Below, one piece after another: positions 44,348-53,747 of a stretch of DNA of 64,000 bases. The notes under the pieces were generated by a model. The model was not told the origin of the DNA, ran no database searches, and saw nothing but the letters and a program-made list of their open reading frames with translations. The position numbers and the translations under genes were made by a program. The stretch is from AC-56 sp963702195 (GTDB lineage Bacteria; Actinomycetota; Thermoleophilia; Solirubrobacterales; 70-9): the NCBI GenBank assembly GCA_963702195.1, contig OY969725.1, positions 186,001 through 250,000 of the forward strand. Reading direction: 5' to 3'. Within the stretch, counting starts at the first letter, position 1. The number at the start of each line of letters is the position of its first letter.

Positions 44348-44364
44348 CGCCCGCAAAATGCGGC
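44348..44364. repeat. Candidate arm-type repeat of element 2, right
   Basis: CGCCCGCAAAATGCGGC resembles the left-end copy at 34684-34701 and lies 93 bases from the right core. Confidence 0.35.
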
Positions 44365-44456
44365 AATCTGGAGGGTTATGGCGGTACCGGTGGGAGGTGG
44401 ATCATCCCGCTTGGGAATGGGGTAAATGGCCGCTCTGAGGGGTCCTTCGAGTCGCT

Positions 44457-44500
<44 letters not shown>

Positions 44501-44831
44501 CTCGCATTTCTGCTCGCCGGTCGCGGGGACCAGCCCACACCCGGTTGCCCGGTTGAGTGGCGCCGAGCACCGCCCGTACGAAGTACCTCCCCTTGGCCGG
44601 CGGGGGCCCGATCACGCCCCGAGCGGGTGCCGAGCACTCGTTGCGCGCCGAGCGAACGGCGTCGCGAAAATCGATCCGCCGGCAAGAAACACGGTGAGCG
44701 GCAAGAAGCAAACCGAGGTCGAGCGGCTGGCCGCGCTCGTCGATCGCAAGCGACGGTCCGCTGGTCCCGTTTGCCCGGGCCCCGTTCAGGCAGCGGCGCC
44801 AACGGTCAGTCCGTGGGAAAGTTGGGTGCCC

Positions 44832-45194
44832 ATGCTCGTCCGGTGTGCCGCAGTGACCGCGCTCGCCGTCGCAATCCTTGCCACGACTGTCGGCGGATGC
44901 TCCGTCAGCATCTCCCCTCCGCGGCACTTCAGCCACCTCCCCAGGGCGGAGAAGCACCGGTTCATCGCTCACAACCTCATCCTGGATTACTGCTCCCACG
45001 CCCCGGCATCACCAACCCACCGGCACGGCTGCCTCGCCCACGTCCAGCCGCGATACATCATGCATTCATCGACTCCGGCCGCCCGTCGCGCCCGCCACCG
45101 GATCGGGGTGCGTATCTCCCGCTACAACCAGCAGGTGGATGACTGCACTGACCCCAATAACCCCGTAGTTGCCCCGTGCCCCAGCGAGCCGTAG
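44832..45194 (+). CDS. Small lipoprotein
   Basis: A 120-residue protein with a lipoprotein signal (LVRCAAVTALAVAILATTVGGC, lipobox VGGC near residue 22). The mature part is His, Pro and Cys-rich with no recognised fold. A longer frame from GTG 44694 adds 46 residues that do not look like an exported N terminus. It lies 330 bases right of attR and may be chromosomal or a remnant of an earlier insertion. Confidence 0.5.
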   Translation: MLVRCAAVTALAVAILATTVGGCSVSISPPRHFSHLPRAEKHRFIAHNLILDYCSHAPASPTHRHGCLAHVQPRYIMHSSTPAARRARHRIGVRISRYNQQVDDCTDPNNPVVAPCPSEP

Positions 45195-45399
45195 GGGCGG
45201 GGAAGTCACGCCGGAATGCTCCCGGCGCTCCGCGGTCACGGCCAAGGGCGCCACGTTCGACGGTCGCGCAGCTCGCGGTGGTAATCGAGCGGCCGCCGGC
45301 AGCGCCCCGAGGAAACGTAGGTGGCGATCGACGTGTTTACGGTGCGGACCTCGGCGAACGCCGTAAGCTCAGAGCGAATCCGACCGAAGGAGCGGCGCA

Positions 45400-45915
45400 A
45401 TGAGCGACCAGACCGAGACGGCGATCCTGGCCGGAGGGTGCTTCTGGGGCGCGCAGGAGCTCTTGCGCAAGCGTGACGGCGTGATCTCGACGCGGGTCGG
45501 ATACACGGGCGGCGACGTTCCCGACGCCACCTACCAGAACCACGAGGGTCACGCCGAGGCCGTGGAGATCGTCTTCGACCCCGAGCGGATCTCGTACCGG
45601 GACATCCTCGAGTTCTTCTTCCAGATCCACGACCCGACCACGAGGGACCGCCAGGGCAACGACGTGGGGTCGAGCTACCGCTCGGAGATCTTCTGTGTGA
45701 GCGACGATCAGCGCCAGGTCGCCGAGGAGACGATCGCCGACGTCGACGCCTCGGGCCTGTGGCCCGGCAAGGTCGTCACCGAGCTGAGCGAGGCGGGCCC
45801 GTTCTGGGAGGCCGAGCCCGAGCACCAGGACTACCTACAGCGGATCCCGAACGGCTACACGTGCCACTTCGTACGGCCTGACTGGAAGCTGCCGCACCGC
45901 GAAAAGACCGCGTAG
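45400..45915 (+). CDS. msrA: Peptide methionine (S)-S-oxide reductase
   Basis: A 171-residue cytosolic repair enzyme that reduces methionine S-sulfoxide in proteins. The GCFWG motif holds the catalytic Cys14. GYTGG, GHAEAVEIVFDP and FFQIHDPTTRDRQGNDVGSSYRS are hallmark regions. YLQRIPNGYTCHFVRP ends the protein, with a Cys that may be the resolving residue. Length is normal. The single-gene unit is preceded by a good ribosome site (GAAGGAGCG). Confidence 0.95.
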   Translation: MSDQTETAILAGGCFWGAQELLRKRDGVISTRVGYTGGDVPDATYQNHEGHAEAVEIVFDPERISYRDILEFFFQIHDPTTRDRQGNDVGSSYRSEIFCVSDDQRQVAEETIADVDASGLWPGKVVTELSEAGPFWEAEPEHQDYLQRIPNGYTCHFVRPDWKLPHREKTA

Positions 45916-46016
45916 GGCCCGGTCTTCTCCTTGCCTGCTCGGCGCGATACATCTGGTGCGCCGCCGTGTTCTCTGAGACGGTGAGTCAGATGCTCGTGTC
46001 AAGAAGGGAGCGACCG

Positions 46017-47213
46017 ATGCGGCACCGTCACCGGGGCCACCTGCCGGTGCTGGTCGCCATCGCCGTACTGGCGCTGGCGATGCTGCCGGTGGCCGGGGCG
46101 GACGCGGCGCGCAAGGTGCCGAAGGAGTTCTTTGGTCTCGTGCAGGGCGGTCCCACGGATCCACGGGACATGGAGCAGATGCACGCAATCAAGGTCAAGA
46201 CGATCCGCATCGGGTTCAACTGGAGGAGGATCGAGCCCCGCCCGGGTGTCTACAGGTGGCCCGACGCCCTCGTGGCCATGCTCGCCAAGAACCGGATTCG
46301 GCCCGTGTTGACCGTCCAGACTGCGCCCGAATGGGCAACCGGGGCCGGACACCCGGGGGCCCCGCCGATCACCGCCAAGGAGATCCGGGCCTGGAAGGGA
46401 TTCCTCAAGAAGGCGGTTCAGCGGTACGGGCCGAAGGGGTCATTCTGGCGCGACCACCCCGGGCTTCCGAACAGCGCCGTTACCGCGTGGCAGATCTGGA
46501 ACGAGCCCAATCTCCCCAAGTCATTCACCCGGGACGCGCCCGGCCCACCGCGATTGGTGAAGCACGCGCCCAAGGTCTACGCGAAGCTCGTCAAGGCCTC
46601 GGACGAGACGATCGGCAAGGTGACCAAGCACGCGAAGGTCATCCTCGCGGGCCTCTTGGGCACCACGAACCGGACGCAGCAGCAGAAGATGTCCCCCGAG
46701 AAGTTTCTGAAGCAGTTCTTCAGGGTCCGCAGGATCAAACGGCACTTCGACGCCGTCGGTCTTCACCCGTACGTATCGAGCATCAAGAAGTACGAGAAGG
46801 TCGTCACGAGGATCCGCAAGGCGATGCGCAAGGGGGGCGTAGGACGGAAGGGCCTATGGCTGGACGAGGTCGGATGGGGCTCCGCCAACGACGGCTTTCG
46901 CCTCAACAGGGGAGAGCACGGTCAGGCGAAGCTGCTCAAGAAGTCGTTCGAGTTGACGCTCGAGCACCGCAAGAAGTGGAACATCAGCCACCTGCTCTGG
47001 TTCGACTGGCGCGATCCCAGCCAGCCTTACGGGTGCAGCTTCTGCTCGTCTGCGGGCCTGCTGAACTTCGACCGCAGCCCGAAGCCCTCCTACAAGTACT
47101 TCAAGCACTTCACGAGACTGCAGGGCAAGTCCGGCCGTCACCACCATCACCACGGCGGAAACGGCCCGAGCAGCGCGTTCCCTCAGTCCGGCGAGACTCC
47201 GGCTCGGCGGTAG
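46017..47213 (+). CDS. Secreted (beta/alpha)8 glycosidase-like protein
   Basis: A 398-residue exported protein. A signal peptide (1-32) leads to a barrel resembling GH5/GH39-type xylosidase-like proteins: TIRIGFNWRRIEPRPGVYRW, AWQIWNEPNLPKSF (acid/base Glu) and KGLWLDEVGWGS (nucleophile Glu). A His-rich tail HHHHHGG precedes the end. ATG at 46017 follows AAGGGAG at seven bases. The last 31 bases overlap the convergent small gene. The substrate, probably a surface glycan, is not determined. Confidence 0.8.
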   Translation: MRHRHRGHLPVLVAIAVLALAMLPVAGADAARKVPKEFFGLVQGGPTDPRDMEQMHAIKVKTIRIGFNWRRIEPRPGVYRWPDALVAMLAKNRIRPVLTVQTAPEWATGAGHPGAPPITAKEIRAWKGFLKKAVQRYGPKGSFWRDHPGLPNSAVTAWQIWNEPNLPKSFTRDAPGPPRLVKHAPKVYAKLVKASDETIGKVTKHAKVILAGLLGTTNRTQQQKMSPEKFLKQFFRVRRIKRHFDAVGLHPYVSSIKKYEKVVTRIRKAMRKGGVGRKGLWLDEVGWGSANDGFRLNRGEHGQAKLLKKSFELTLEHRKKWNISHLLWFDWRDPSQPYGCSFCSSAGLLNFDRSPKPSYKYFKHFTRLQGKSGRHHHHHGGNGPSSAFPQSGETPARR

Positions 47214-47479
47214 ACCTCGGCCACGGCGCCCCCGCCGTAGAGCGCCTTTACGAGCCGCAGGGCCTCGTCGACGTTGTCATCGACCATCCGCTGACGATCG
47301 CGCCGGCGCACGAGCGAGAATCCGAACAGGCTGTTGACGCTCATGCAGATGCCGGTGGCGGCGGCGGGCCAGTGGCCACGGAGCATCACGATCGCCTCCT
47401 CGAGCACGCGAACCTGGCGGTCCGAGCGGTCGGCCTTGGCGGTGATCGGGGTGTGTGGGGCAAGTGCGTGAGTTGACAT
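47183..47479 (-). CDS. Hypothetical protein, 98 aa
   Basis: A 98-residue protein with a strong ribosome site (GGAGGA, six bases before ATG 47479). Residues 20-60 are helical with a short hydrophobic stretch (AAATGICMSVNSLFGFSLVRRR), then DNVDEALRLVKALYGGG. No family recognised. Its 3' end overlaps the glycosidase-like gene. Confidence 0.5.
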   Translation of the reverse strand: MSTHALAPHTPITAKADRSDRQVRVLEEAIVMLRGHWPAAATGICMSVNSLFGFSLVRRRDRQRMVDDNVDEALRLVKALYGGGAVAEVYRRAGVSPD

Positions 47480-47583
47480 CGTGTCCTCCGTTACGAATCC
47501 CCACGAAGGTAACCGCCGACCGGCAAACGGCCCGTAAAGCAGGGCCAACGACCGGGTAAAGAATGGGCTGGCGCGTGCGGCGG

Positions 47584-48117
47584 CTACAGAGCGCCGCCGG
47601 CGGCGGGCGGCGCGGTCGGATCGGCGCCTTCCTCACCCAGACCCTCGCGGGCCAGGTACTCCTCGACCAAGAGCGGGCTGTCGGCGGAGCGCTCGATCAC
47701 CGTCAGGAGGTCGGTCATCGTCGCCACCTCCTCGACCTGCTCCTTCACGAACCACTGCATGAACTGCTCGGCCTGGAAGTCGTCGGTGTCGCGGGCGAGC
47801 TTGAAGAGGGCGTTGATCTCGTCGGTGACCCGCTGCTCCTGGTCGAGCGCCATCCGGACGGGGGCGACGACGTCGTCGAACCGGGTCTGCTTCGACTCGA
47901 TGTCGGGGATGCGCACCTCCTCGCTCGCGTCGAGCAGGTGCTGGACCATCATCATCGCGTGGTTCCGTTCCTCCACCGCCTGGCGGTAGAAGAACGCGGC
48001 GAGGCGGGGCAGGGTCTCCGACTCGTAGTAGACGGCGGCGCCGATGTACTGCTGGTGGGCGGCGAACTCGTTCGAGATCTGCTCGTTCAGCGCTTGAGCG
48101 AAGGACTGGTCTGCCAT
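47584..48117 (-). CDS. Ferritin
   Basis: A 177-residue four-helix iron-storage protein. Ferroxidase ligands are visible: Glu17 (ISNEFAAHQQY), Glu50 and His53 (EERNHAMMM), Glu94 in DQEQRVTDEI and the Glu/Gln residues of FVKEQVEEVATMTDLL. Twenty-four such subunits form a shell that oxidises Fe(II). The tail is Ala/Pro/Gly-rich. No bound-heme Met in the bacterioferritin position is evident, so non-heme ferritin fits better. Confidence 0.9.
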   Translation of the reverse strand: MADQSFAQALNEQISNEFAAHQQYIGAAVYYESETLPRLAAFFYRQAVEERNHAMMMVQHLLDASEEVRIPDIESKQTRFDDVVAPVRMALDQEQRVTDEINALFKLARDTDDFQAEQFMQWFVKEQVEEVATMTDLLTVIERSADSPLLVEEYLAREGLGEEGADPTAPPAAGGAL

Positions 48118-48179
48118 CGGGCCTCCTGTTCGAGAACGGGTCGTCCCGACGGTATCGAGATATTCCGATCGGGGATCGT

Positions 48180-48911
48180 TCAGACCCGCACCCGACGGGC
48201 GTGCAGTGCGTCAAAGATCGGCCGGCACTCCTCGGCGACGGCGGCGTCGTGGTCGGAGAGGGTCGTCTCCCGCGGGTGTGAGGGCTCAAACCCGGTGGAG
48301 GACCACACGGCGGCGTACCAGTGCCGCGCCCACACGCCGTCGGACGCGCGCGGGCCCGGTGGCCAGGACAGCATCCGGGCGGTGAACGGGATGCCCAGCC
48401 AGTCGCACAGCCAGCGCAGATGCGGCTCCGGGGCGCGGAGGAAGTCGCTGGCATCGAGGATCGGCACCTCGACGTCGTGCTCGTCCCACAGCTCCACCAA
48501 CCACCCCTGCTGAGGCAGCCCGATGTCGTCCGGCTCGCAGGCCTCGCGCGCACGCACGTAGGAGGCGACGACCTCGAACGGGTCGCGGATGAGCAGGACG
48601 TTTCGGAAGTCGAGCGTCCAGCTCAGGTCCATGTCGCGGGAGACGTGGTGAGCCATGTGCTTGGCGCAGTGGACGCCGCGGCCGGGCGGCAGCGGCGCGG
48701 AGAGACCGGCGATCGCCGTCGCGAGGTCGGTGGGCTGGGAAGCGATGACCGCTTCGCGCACCGGGTGGTCGATGCCGGTGCGGGTGAGGTAGGCCGCGTA
48801 GAGCGGCTCGTCGACGACGACCGTGTCGGGTCGGTTCTCGAACGCGCGCATCATCGCCGTCGAGATGTTCCGCGGGCCGGACCACATCGCCACGCGGACC
48901 ACGTCGTTCAT
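48180..48911 (-). CDS. Sulfotransferase-like protein
   Basis: A 243-residue protein with the PAPS-type P-loop variant MWSGPRNISTAMMRAF (9-24) and LLIRDPFEVVASYVRA (about 110-125) for the 3'-phosphate. These fit the sulfotransferase fold. It overlaps the aminotransferase stop as ATGA and is therefore coupled to it. The acceptor is unknown; an amino-acid-derived compound is a guess from the neighbour. Confidence 0.75.
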   Translation of the reverse strand: MNDVVRVAMWSGPRNISTAMMRAFENRPDTVVVDEPLYAAYLTRTGIDHPVREAVIASQPTDLATAIAGLSAPLPPGRGVHCAKHMAHHVSRDMDLSWTLDFRNVLLIRDPFEVVASYVRAREACEPDDIGLPQQGWLVELWDEHDVEVPILDASDFLRAPEPHLRWLCDWLGIPFTARMLSWPPGPRASDGVWARHWYAAVWSSTGFEPSHPRETTLSDHDAAVAEECRPIFDALHARRVRV

Positions 48912-49846
48912 GGCGCGGCGCGGGCCGCCACGTCGACGTCGACGAGCTCGCTGTAGAGGCCCTGAAGGCGCTCGACCATCGGCCCGCGGCGGCCCTCGCC
49001 GATCGTGCGACCGTCCACGGACCGGACGGGCACGACGCCGGCGAAGGTCCCGGTCACGAACGCCTCCCGGGCCGCGTAGACGTCCGTGAGCGTGAACGTC
49101 GTCTCGCGAGCCGGGATGCCGTTGGCGCGGCAGATCTCCAGGACGTTGGCGCGCGTGATCCCCGCGAGGCAATGGCGCCCGTCCGAGGTCAGCACCTCGG
49201 GCGCGTCATCTGGGCCGGCGACGATGAAGAAGTTCGTCGAGTTGCACGTCGCCACGAACCCTTGCGGGTCGAGCATCAGCGCCTCGTCCGCGCCGGCGGT
49301 GTAGGCCTGGATGCAGGCGGTGATGTCGCTGAGCTTGGAGTGGGCGTTCAGCTTGGGGTCGAGCGTGTCCGGCGCCGCCCGGCGCACATGCGTCGTGAAG
49401 AGGGCGATGCCTTCGGCCTCGGTCGCCGGCAGCGGCTCCTTGTGCTCGGCGATGATCACGACGGTCGCCGGCCCGATCGTCACCCGTGGATCCTGGTACG
49501 GCGTGCTCTTTACGCCGCGGGTGACCATCAGCCGCACGTGCACGCCATCGGTCATCTCATTGGCGCGCAGCGTGGCGTAGATTGCCTCGGTCAGCTCCCG
49601 ACGGCTGCGACCGACGTCGAGCATGATCGCCTTCGTTCCTGCGAAGAGGCGATCGAGATGGCGCTCGAGGAAGGCGGGATGGCCCGCGCGCACGCGCAGC
49701 CCCTCCCACACCCCGTCACCGAGGACGAAGCCGGAGTCGAACACCGAAACGACCGCCTGCCCGCGCGGCACGAGCTCGCCGTTGATCCAGATGAGGATGC
49801 GCTCGTTACGCGCGTCGTCCTCGAAGTCGTGGGTGCCGTGGGCCAT
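48908..49846 (-). CDS. Class IV aminotransferase (branched-chain or D-amino-acid type)
   Basis: A 312-residue PLP enzyme. IWINGELVPRGQAVVSVFDSGFVLGDGVWEGLRV is the fold-type IV N terminus, the PLP Lys is in the LNAHSKLSDI stretch, and EALMLDPQGFVATCNSTNFF plus GITRANVLEICRANGI are conserved. It could act on branched-chain amino acids, D-Ala or aminodeoxychorismate; the motifs favour the branched-chain-like group. ATG 49846 starts MAHGTHDF; GTG three codons upstream is possible. Confidence 0.85.
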   Translation of the reverse strand: MAHGTHDFEDDARNERILIWINGELVPRGQAVVSVFDSGFVLGDGVWEGLRVRAGHPAFLERHLDRLFAGTKAIMLDVGRSRRELTEAIYATLRANEMTDGVHVRLMVTRGVKSTPYQDPRVTIGPATVVIIAEHKEPLPATEAEGIALFTTHVRRAAPDTLDPKLNAHSKLSDITACIQAYTAGADEALMLDPQGFVATCNSTNFFIVAGPDDAPEVLTSDGRHCLAGITRANVLEICRANGIPARETTFTLTDVYAAREAFVTGTFAGVVPVRSVDGRTIGEGRRGPMVERLQGLYSELVDVDVAARAAP

Positions 49847-49936
49847 GGCGCTCACGTTGTATCGGGCCGGCTGCCGTCGGTGCTGGTCCGCAGGGCGAGC
49901 TGCGCACCGTGACCGGCTTGAGACACGGTTGCCAGG

Positions 49937-51040
49937 ATGCAACGGGCAGCCTCGGTGAGACAGGTCCTCCTGACACGACATGGTGAGAGCGAGTTCAACG
50001 CTCTCGATCGGATCAACTCCGACCCTCGTATCCCCTGTCCCCTCACCCAGCGGGGAGAGCAGCAAGCCCGCCTTCTACGAGACGTCCTCGTCTCCAAGCG
50101 GATCGACCTGTGCGCCACGAGCGAGCACGAACGCGCGATCGCGACAGCGGATCTCGCGCTAGAGGGGCGGACCGTTCAGCGCCTCGTGCTCCCCGACCTC
50201 AACGACCCGATGGCGGGCGAGCTGGAGGGACGGCCTGCCTCCGAGTACCGCGAGCGCCTCGAGCGCGACGGGCCGTACTCGCCGAACCCAGGCGGCGAGA
50301 GCCAGATCGACGCCTTGCGACGCTACATCCGAGCGTTCCGGCAGCTATCGGCTCGTCCCGAGGAGACGATCCTGGTGGTCGCACACGGCACGCCCTTGGC
50401 CTGGCTTCGGGAGGGAGTCCGCATCGCACGCGAGAGTGAAGACCGGACCCCGCAAGTCGACTTCGGCGATCCCGGCGTCGAGCTCGCCGGGCACCCCGAC
50501 CGCCTGACCCAGCGCGACCTCGGTGACGCACTCCTTGCATTGAAGGGCGCCGTCGCCCTCGCTCCCGACGGCACGCCGGGCGGAGCCGGTCTACCTGTGA
50601 CCGTTCGAGCCGCGGGTGAAGGCGACCTCCCGGCGGTTCTCGCGCTCTACGGCGAACTCCACTCGCGGGACCCGAGACCGTCACCGGCCGAGGCACTCGA
50701 GGTTTGGCGGCGGATCCTGGCCGAGCCAAATCGCACCGTCCTCGTCGCCGAGGTGGAGGGCGTCGTCGTCGCCACGGTTGACTGCCTGATCGTCCCCAAT
50801 TTGACCCGAGGGCAACGCCCCTATCTATTGATCGAGAACGTTGTCGCCGCCGCCGCACACCGCCGCCGCGGAATCGGAGCGCAGATCTTGGAGGCTGCAG
50901 CGGAGCTGGCGCGAAGCGCTGGCTGCTACAAGGCGCAACTCGTTGCCGGCGACGGTGCTGACGTGCGCTCCTTCTATCTGAGCTGCGGCTTCACCGCCGC
51001 CGCGCGCGGCTTCAAGCGATACCTCGCAGAGCTCCCGTGA
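49937..51040 (+). CDS. Histidine phosphatase-GNAT acetyltransferase fusion
   Basis: A 367-residue two-domain protein. Residues 8-200 are a histidine phosphatase: LLTRHGESEFN with phospho-His in RHG, and VVAHGTPLAWL with the second His. Residues about 215-367 are a GNAT acetyltransferase: NVVAAAAHRRRGIGAQILEAA is the acetyl-CoA loop and VRSFYLSCGF the late motif. The two domains are usually separate. ATG 49937 gives the expected phosphatase N terminus. The next gene overlaps as GTGA. Confidence 0.85.
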   Translation: MQRAASVRQVLLTRHGESEFNALDRINSDPRIPCPLTQRGEQQARLLRDVLVSKRIDLCATSEHERAIATADLALEGRTVQRLVLPDLNDPMAGELEGRPASEYRERLERDGPYSPNPGGESQIDALRRYIRAFRQLSARPEETILVVAHGTPLAWLREGVRIARESEDRTPQVDFGDPGVELAGHPDRLTQRDLGDALLALKGAVALAPDGTPGGAGLPVTVRAAGEGDLPAVLALYGELHSRDPRPSPAEALEVWRRILAEPNRTVLVAEVEGVVVATVDCLIVPNLTRGQRPYLLIENVVAAAAHRRRGIGAQILEAAAELARSAGCYKAQLVAGDGADVRSFYLSCGFTAAARGFKRYLAELP

Positions 51041-52326
51041 CGTGCGGTCTTGCGAGCCGTTGGGCCGCGATCACTCTTGGTCTTGGCTCACTCGGGTTGG
51101 TGCTCGGCGGCTGCGGTGGCGGCCATCAGGGTCCGGCGCCGCCTGCGGTCCACTTGAACGTGCGGCCGCGGGGCGCTCTGGTCGATCGGAATGCGACGAT
51201 CAATCTCGGCGGCCTCAGCCCTGGCCAGCCGGTGACGCTCCGCACCACCGTCGGTCCTCCGAGCGGAAGTGATTGGACCGCGGAGGCACATTTTCGAGCG
51301 AACAAACAGGGTGCAGTCGATCCATCGCGGCAGGCGCCGACCAGCGGCAGCTACCGCGGCGTCGACCCGATGGGCCTGTTCTGGTCGATGCGGCCGTCCG
51401 GGAGCGGACGGGCGCCCAGGCTTCTCGATTCCCGGGGCGTCGAGACGGTCCACCTGGAGGCCCTGGTCGACGACAGGCGCGTGGCCACAGCAACGGTCAA
51501 GCGTCGGGTCAGGGCGCCATCGGTGTCGGTCAAGCGCCTCGGCCTTCACGGCCCTGGCTTCGTCGGTCGCTACTACGTCCCAAGGGTGCGGCACCAGAAG
51601 ACCCCGGTACTGGTGCTGGGCGGATCCGAGGGCGGGATCAGCCAGCCGGTGAGGCTCCAGGCGTCGATGTTCGCGTCGCACGGCCACCCGGCGCTGGCGC
51701 TCGGGTACTTCGGCCTCCCGGGCCTGCCGCGGACGCTCTGCAGGGTCCCGCTCGGGTACTTCGCCCACGCCCTGTCGTGGCTCAGCGACCGCAACCAGAC
51801 CTCCAGGTCGGCGATCGTCGGTGGCTCACGTGGAGCCGAGGCCGCTCTCCTCGTCGCTAGTAGCTACCCGCGGCTCGTCTCTCGCGTCGTCGCGGAGGTG
51901 CCGAGCGCGGTGGTCCAGTCCGGTCGCTGCGGTTCGAAGCTCCGCGCGTTCCCTGGCCCCGCGTGGACGAAGGGCGGTAAGCCCATTCCATACCTGCCCT
52001 ACAACGACTTCGGGGATCTCCACCCTTCGCGCCCCGACGTGTACATCCCGGTCCAGCGGATTCAGGGTCCGGTGCTGGCGATCGGAGCCGGGAGCGATGC
52101 GCTCTGGGCCTCGGCGACCTACTCGAAGGAGATGGTCCACAGGCTTACAGACGCCCACGACCCTTACGCCCACCGGGCGCTCATCTACCCCGGCGCGGGA
52201 CACGCCATCGCCACGGCCGTCCCAAACCTGCCGGCGCTCCCGACGAAGTCAACCGGTGGAGCCCTCGCCGCGGACGAGCGGGCCCGGACCCGGGCTTGGC
52301 CTCAGATTCTGCGGTTCCTGAATTGA
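51037..52326 (+). CDS. BAAT/acyl-CoA thioesterase-like lipoprotein (alpha/beta hydrolase)
   Basis: A 429-residue exported lipoprotein (lipobox LGGC near residue 26). An N-terminal beta domain (about 40-165, NATINLGGLSPGQPVTLRTT) is typical of acyl-CoA thioester hydrolase/BAAT N domains. An alpha/beta hydrolase follows with the elbow VGGSRGAEAAL (Ser in GGSRG) and late YPGAGHAI (His). Bacterial BAAT-like proteins are often predicted acyltransferases or peptidases; an extracellular one is unusual. It overlaps the previous gene by four bases. Confidence 0.75.
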   Translation: MTCGLASRWAAITLGLGSLGLVLGGCGGGHQGPAPPAVHLNVRPRGALVDRNATINLGGLSPGQPVTLRTTVGPPSGSDWTAEAHFRANKQGAVDPSRQAPTSGSYRGVDPMGLFWSMRPSGSGRAPRLLDSRGVETVHLEALVDDRRVATATVKRRVRAPSVSVKRLGLHGPGFVGRYYVPRVRHQKTPVLVLGGSEGGISQPVRLQASMFASHGHPALALGYFGLPGLPRTLCRVPLGYFAHALSWLSDRNQTSRSAIVGGSRGAEAALLVASSYPRLVSRVVAEVPSAVVQSGRCGSKLRAFPGPAWTKGGKPIPYLPYNDFGDLHPSRPDVYIPVQRIQGPVLAIGAGSDALWASATYSKEMVHRLTDAHDPYAHRALIYPGAGHAIATAVPNLPALPTKSTGGALAADERARTRAWPQILRFLN

Positions 52327-52642
52327 GGCAGGCGGCTGCTCCAGCGCAGGCGGGTTGCGGCTCGACCGTGACGGCTCCCGCCACAGCGGCGCTCGAGCAG
52401 CTGGGCACCGAGGGAGGAACCCGCGGCGAATCGCGATAACTCCCACGCGCCCCTCAGGCGGTCACCGCGCGGTCGGCCGCCGGCGTCGGTAAGCCTTCAG
52501 TGAGGGCGCCGCGAGGGAGCGATTGAAGAGTTGACCGTTGTGTGGGCGGTCAAGTCTTCAACCGTCCGTCCGTGTCGGGACGGCTGAACCGTTGTCGCCG
52601 GTCGCCCGCCATCGAGGTGAGCGCGAGACGGACTGCTCTCGC
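52327..52642. terminator. Convergent intergenic region with large inverted repeat
   Basis: A 15-bp inverted repeat with one mismatch, TTGAAGAGTTGACCG (52523-52537) and CGGTCAAGTCTTCAA (52547-52561), lies between convergent genes and probably ends both transcripts. A second hairpin, CCGTCC/GGACGG, follows. I see no gene in the remaining part. Confidence 0.5.
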
Positions 52643-53719
52643 CTAGTCCGCCCAGCGGAAGCCGGCATCGGCCGGCTTGGGCTCGAGCGGGCTGGTGTCC
52701 AGACCGTCCGGGACGCTCGGGTCGTTGTAGCCCGACGGCGCCACGTCGTTCGGGGTGTCGGAGTGAAACAGGGAGGCGAGGTACTGGATCTGCTGGCGCC
52801 CCACGCCGAGCTCGCCCTGGCCGCCGCCGTAGACGGCGATCTCTTCGCGATCGCAGTACTCGTAGACGGACATCAGCTCCTGGAGCGAGCCGAATCGCGA
52901 GGGCTTGGAGTTGATGGCCGGCGGCTTGTGCTCCAGCCCCTGGATATCGGCGAGGGAGTGGAGCGGCGCGTCCCACGTCACCCGATCCATGTCGAGCACG
53001 GGCCGGGTCTCTTCGTTTAGGTCCGGGTCCTCCAGATAGGCGTCGGGGAACGCCGCCGACGCGTTGCGGTACAGGACCGGGTCGGTCTCGACGTCGACCG
53101 GGGTGCCGCGGTAAAGGCCCTTCAGGTCGAGGATGTCCACGTTCGCGATCTCCGCAAGATCTCCGATCAGGTCCTCGTCCCAGTCGTTCTCGGGGTCGAG
53201 CTTGAAGCGGAGCGTCGGGTATTTCTCCAGCCGCCCGAGCACGGGTCCGGTCGTCGAGCGCATCGGCTCTTCGCCGAACATGCTCAGACGGGTCGAGCAC
53301 ACGAAGTAGAGCGGCGAGAGCTCCCGGCCGGCCGCCTTCCAAAGCGGCTCGCCGGCCTGGCGAAGCGCCAGGTCGAGGGCGGCGCTCTCGAAGGCCCAGC
53401 GGCGGTAGTGCAGCGAGGGCTCCCGGACGGGTGGGGCGCCCGGGAACAGGTCGAGCTCACCGAGCAGCTCGCACAGCTCCCCGAGCGTCGACGGGCCGCT
53501 CAGGTCGTGCACGGGCCCCGCGTCGCGATGGGCGATGTGGTCGAGCACGTCGTAGACGACGTCCTCGCCGATGCCCTCTTCGCCGGCGCCCTTCAGGTGG
53601 ATGATCGTCGACCCGCGCGTGAACTCCGGCGAGTACTCCCGGTCGTTTGCCTCGAGCTCGTAGGACTCGACCGCGATCGGCAGCTGGGCGATGTCGTCGT
53701 AGGCGCTCAGGGCACGCAG
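52643..53719 (-). CDS. Enolase-superfamily protein with non-canonical start
   Basis: A protein of about 358 residues. The N-terminal capping domain (IAQLPIAVESYELEANDREYSPEF) and barrel motifs RFKLD, VDILDLKG, DAYLEDPDL, INSKPSRFG and YGGGQGELGVGR identify the mandelate racemase/enolase superfamily. No ATG, GTG or TTG exists upstream of 53548, yet conserved sequence continues for about 55 codons; CTG at 53719 or 53710 is the best start. It is co-directional with the APC permease 29 bases upstream. The reaction is unknown. Confidence 0.75.
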   Translation of the reverse strand: MRALSAYDDIAQLPIAVESYELEANDREYSPEFTRGSTIIHLKGAGEEGIGEDVVYDVLDHIAHRDAGPVHDLSGPSTLGELCELLGELDLFPGAPPVREPSLHYRRWAFESAALDLALRQAGEPLWKAAGRELSPLYFVCSTRLSMFGEEPMRSTTGPVLGRLEKYPTLRFKLDPENDWDEDLIGDLAEIANVDILDLKGLYRGTPVDVETDPVLYRNASAAFPDAYLEDPDLNEETRPVLDMDRVTWDAPLHSLADIQGLEHKPPAINSKPSRFGSLQELMSVYEYCDREEIAVYGGGQGELGVGRQQIQYLASLFHSDTPNDVAPSGYNDPSVPDGLDTSPLEPKPADAGFRWAD

Positions 53720-53747
53720 GCTATTGAGTCGCGCCTCTGGTGGGTCC

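Noticed and set aside
44694..44831. Longer start for the lipoprotein at 44832
   Set aside because: The added 46 residues are charged and precede a clean lipoprotein signal; unlikely in an exported protein.
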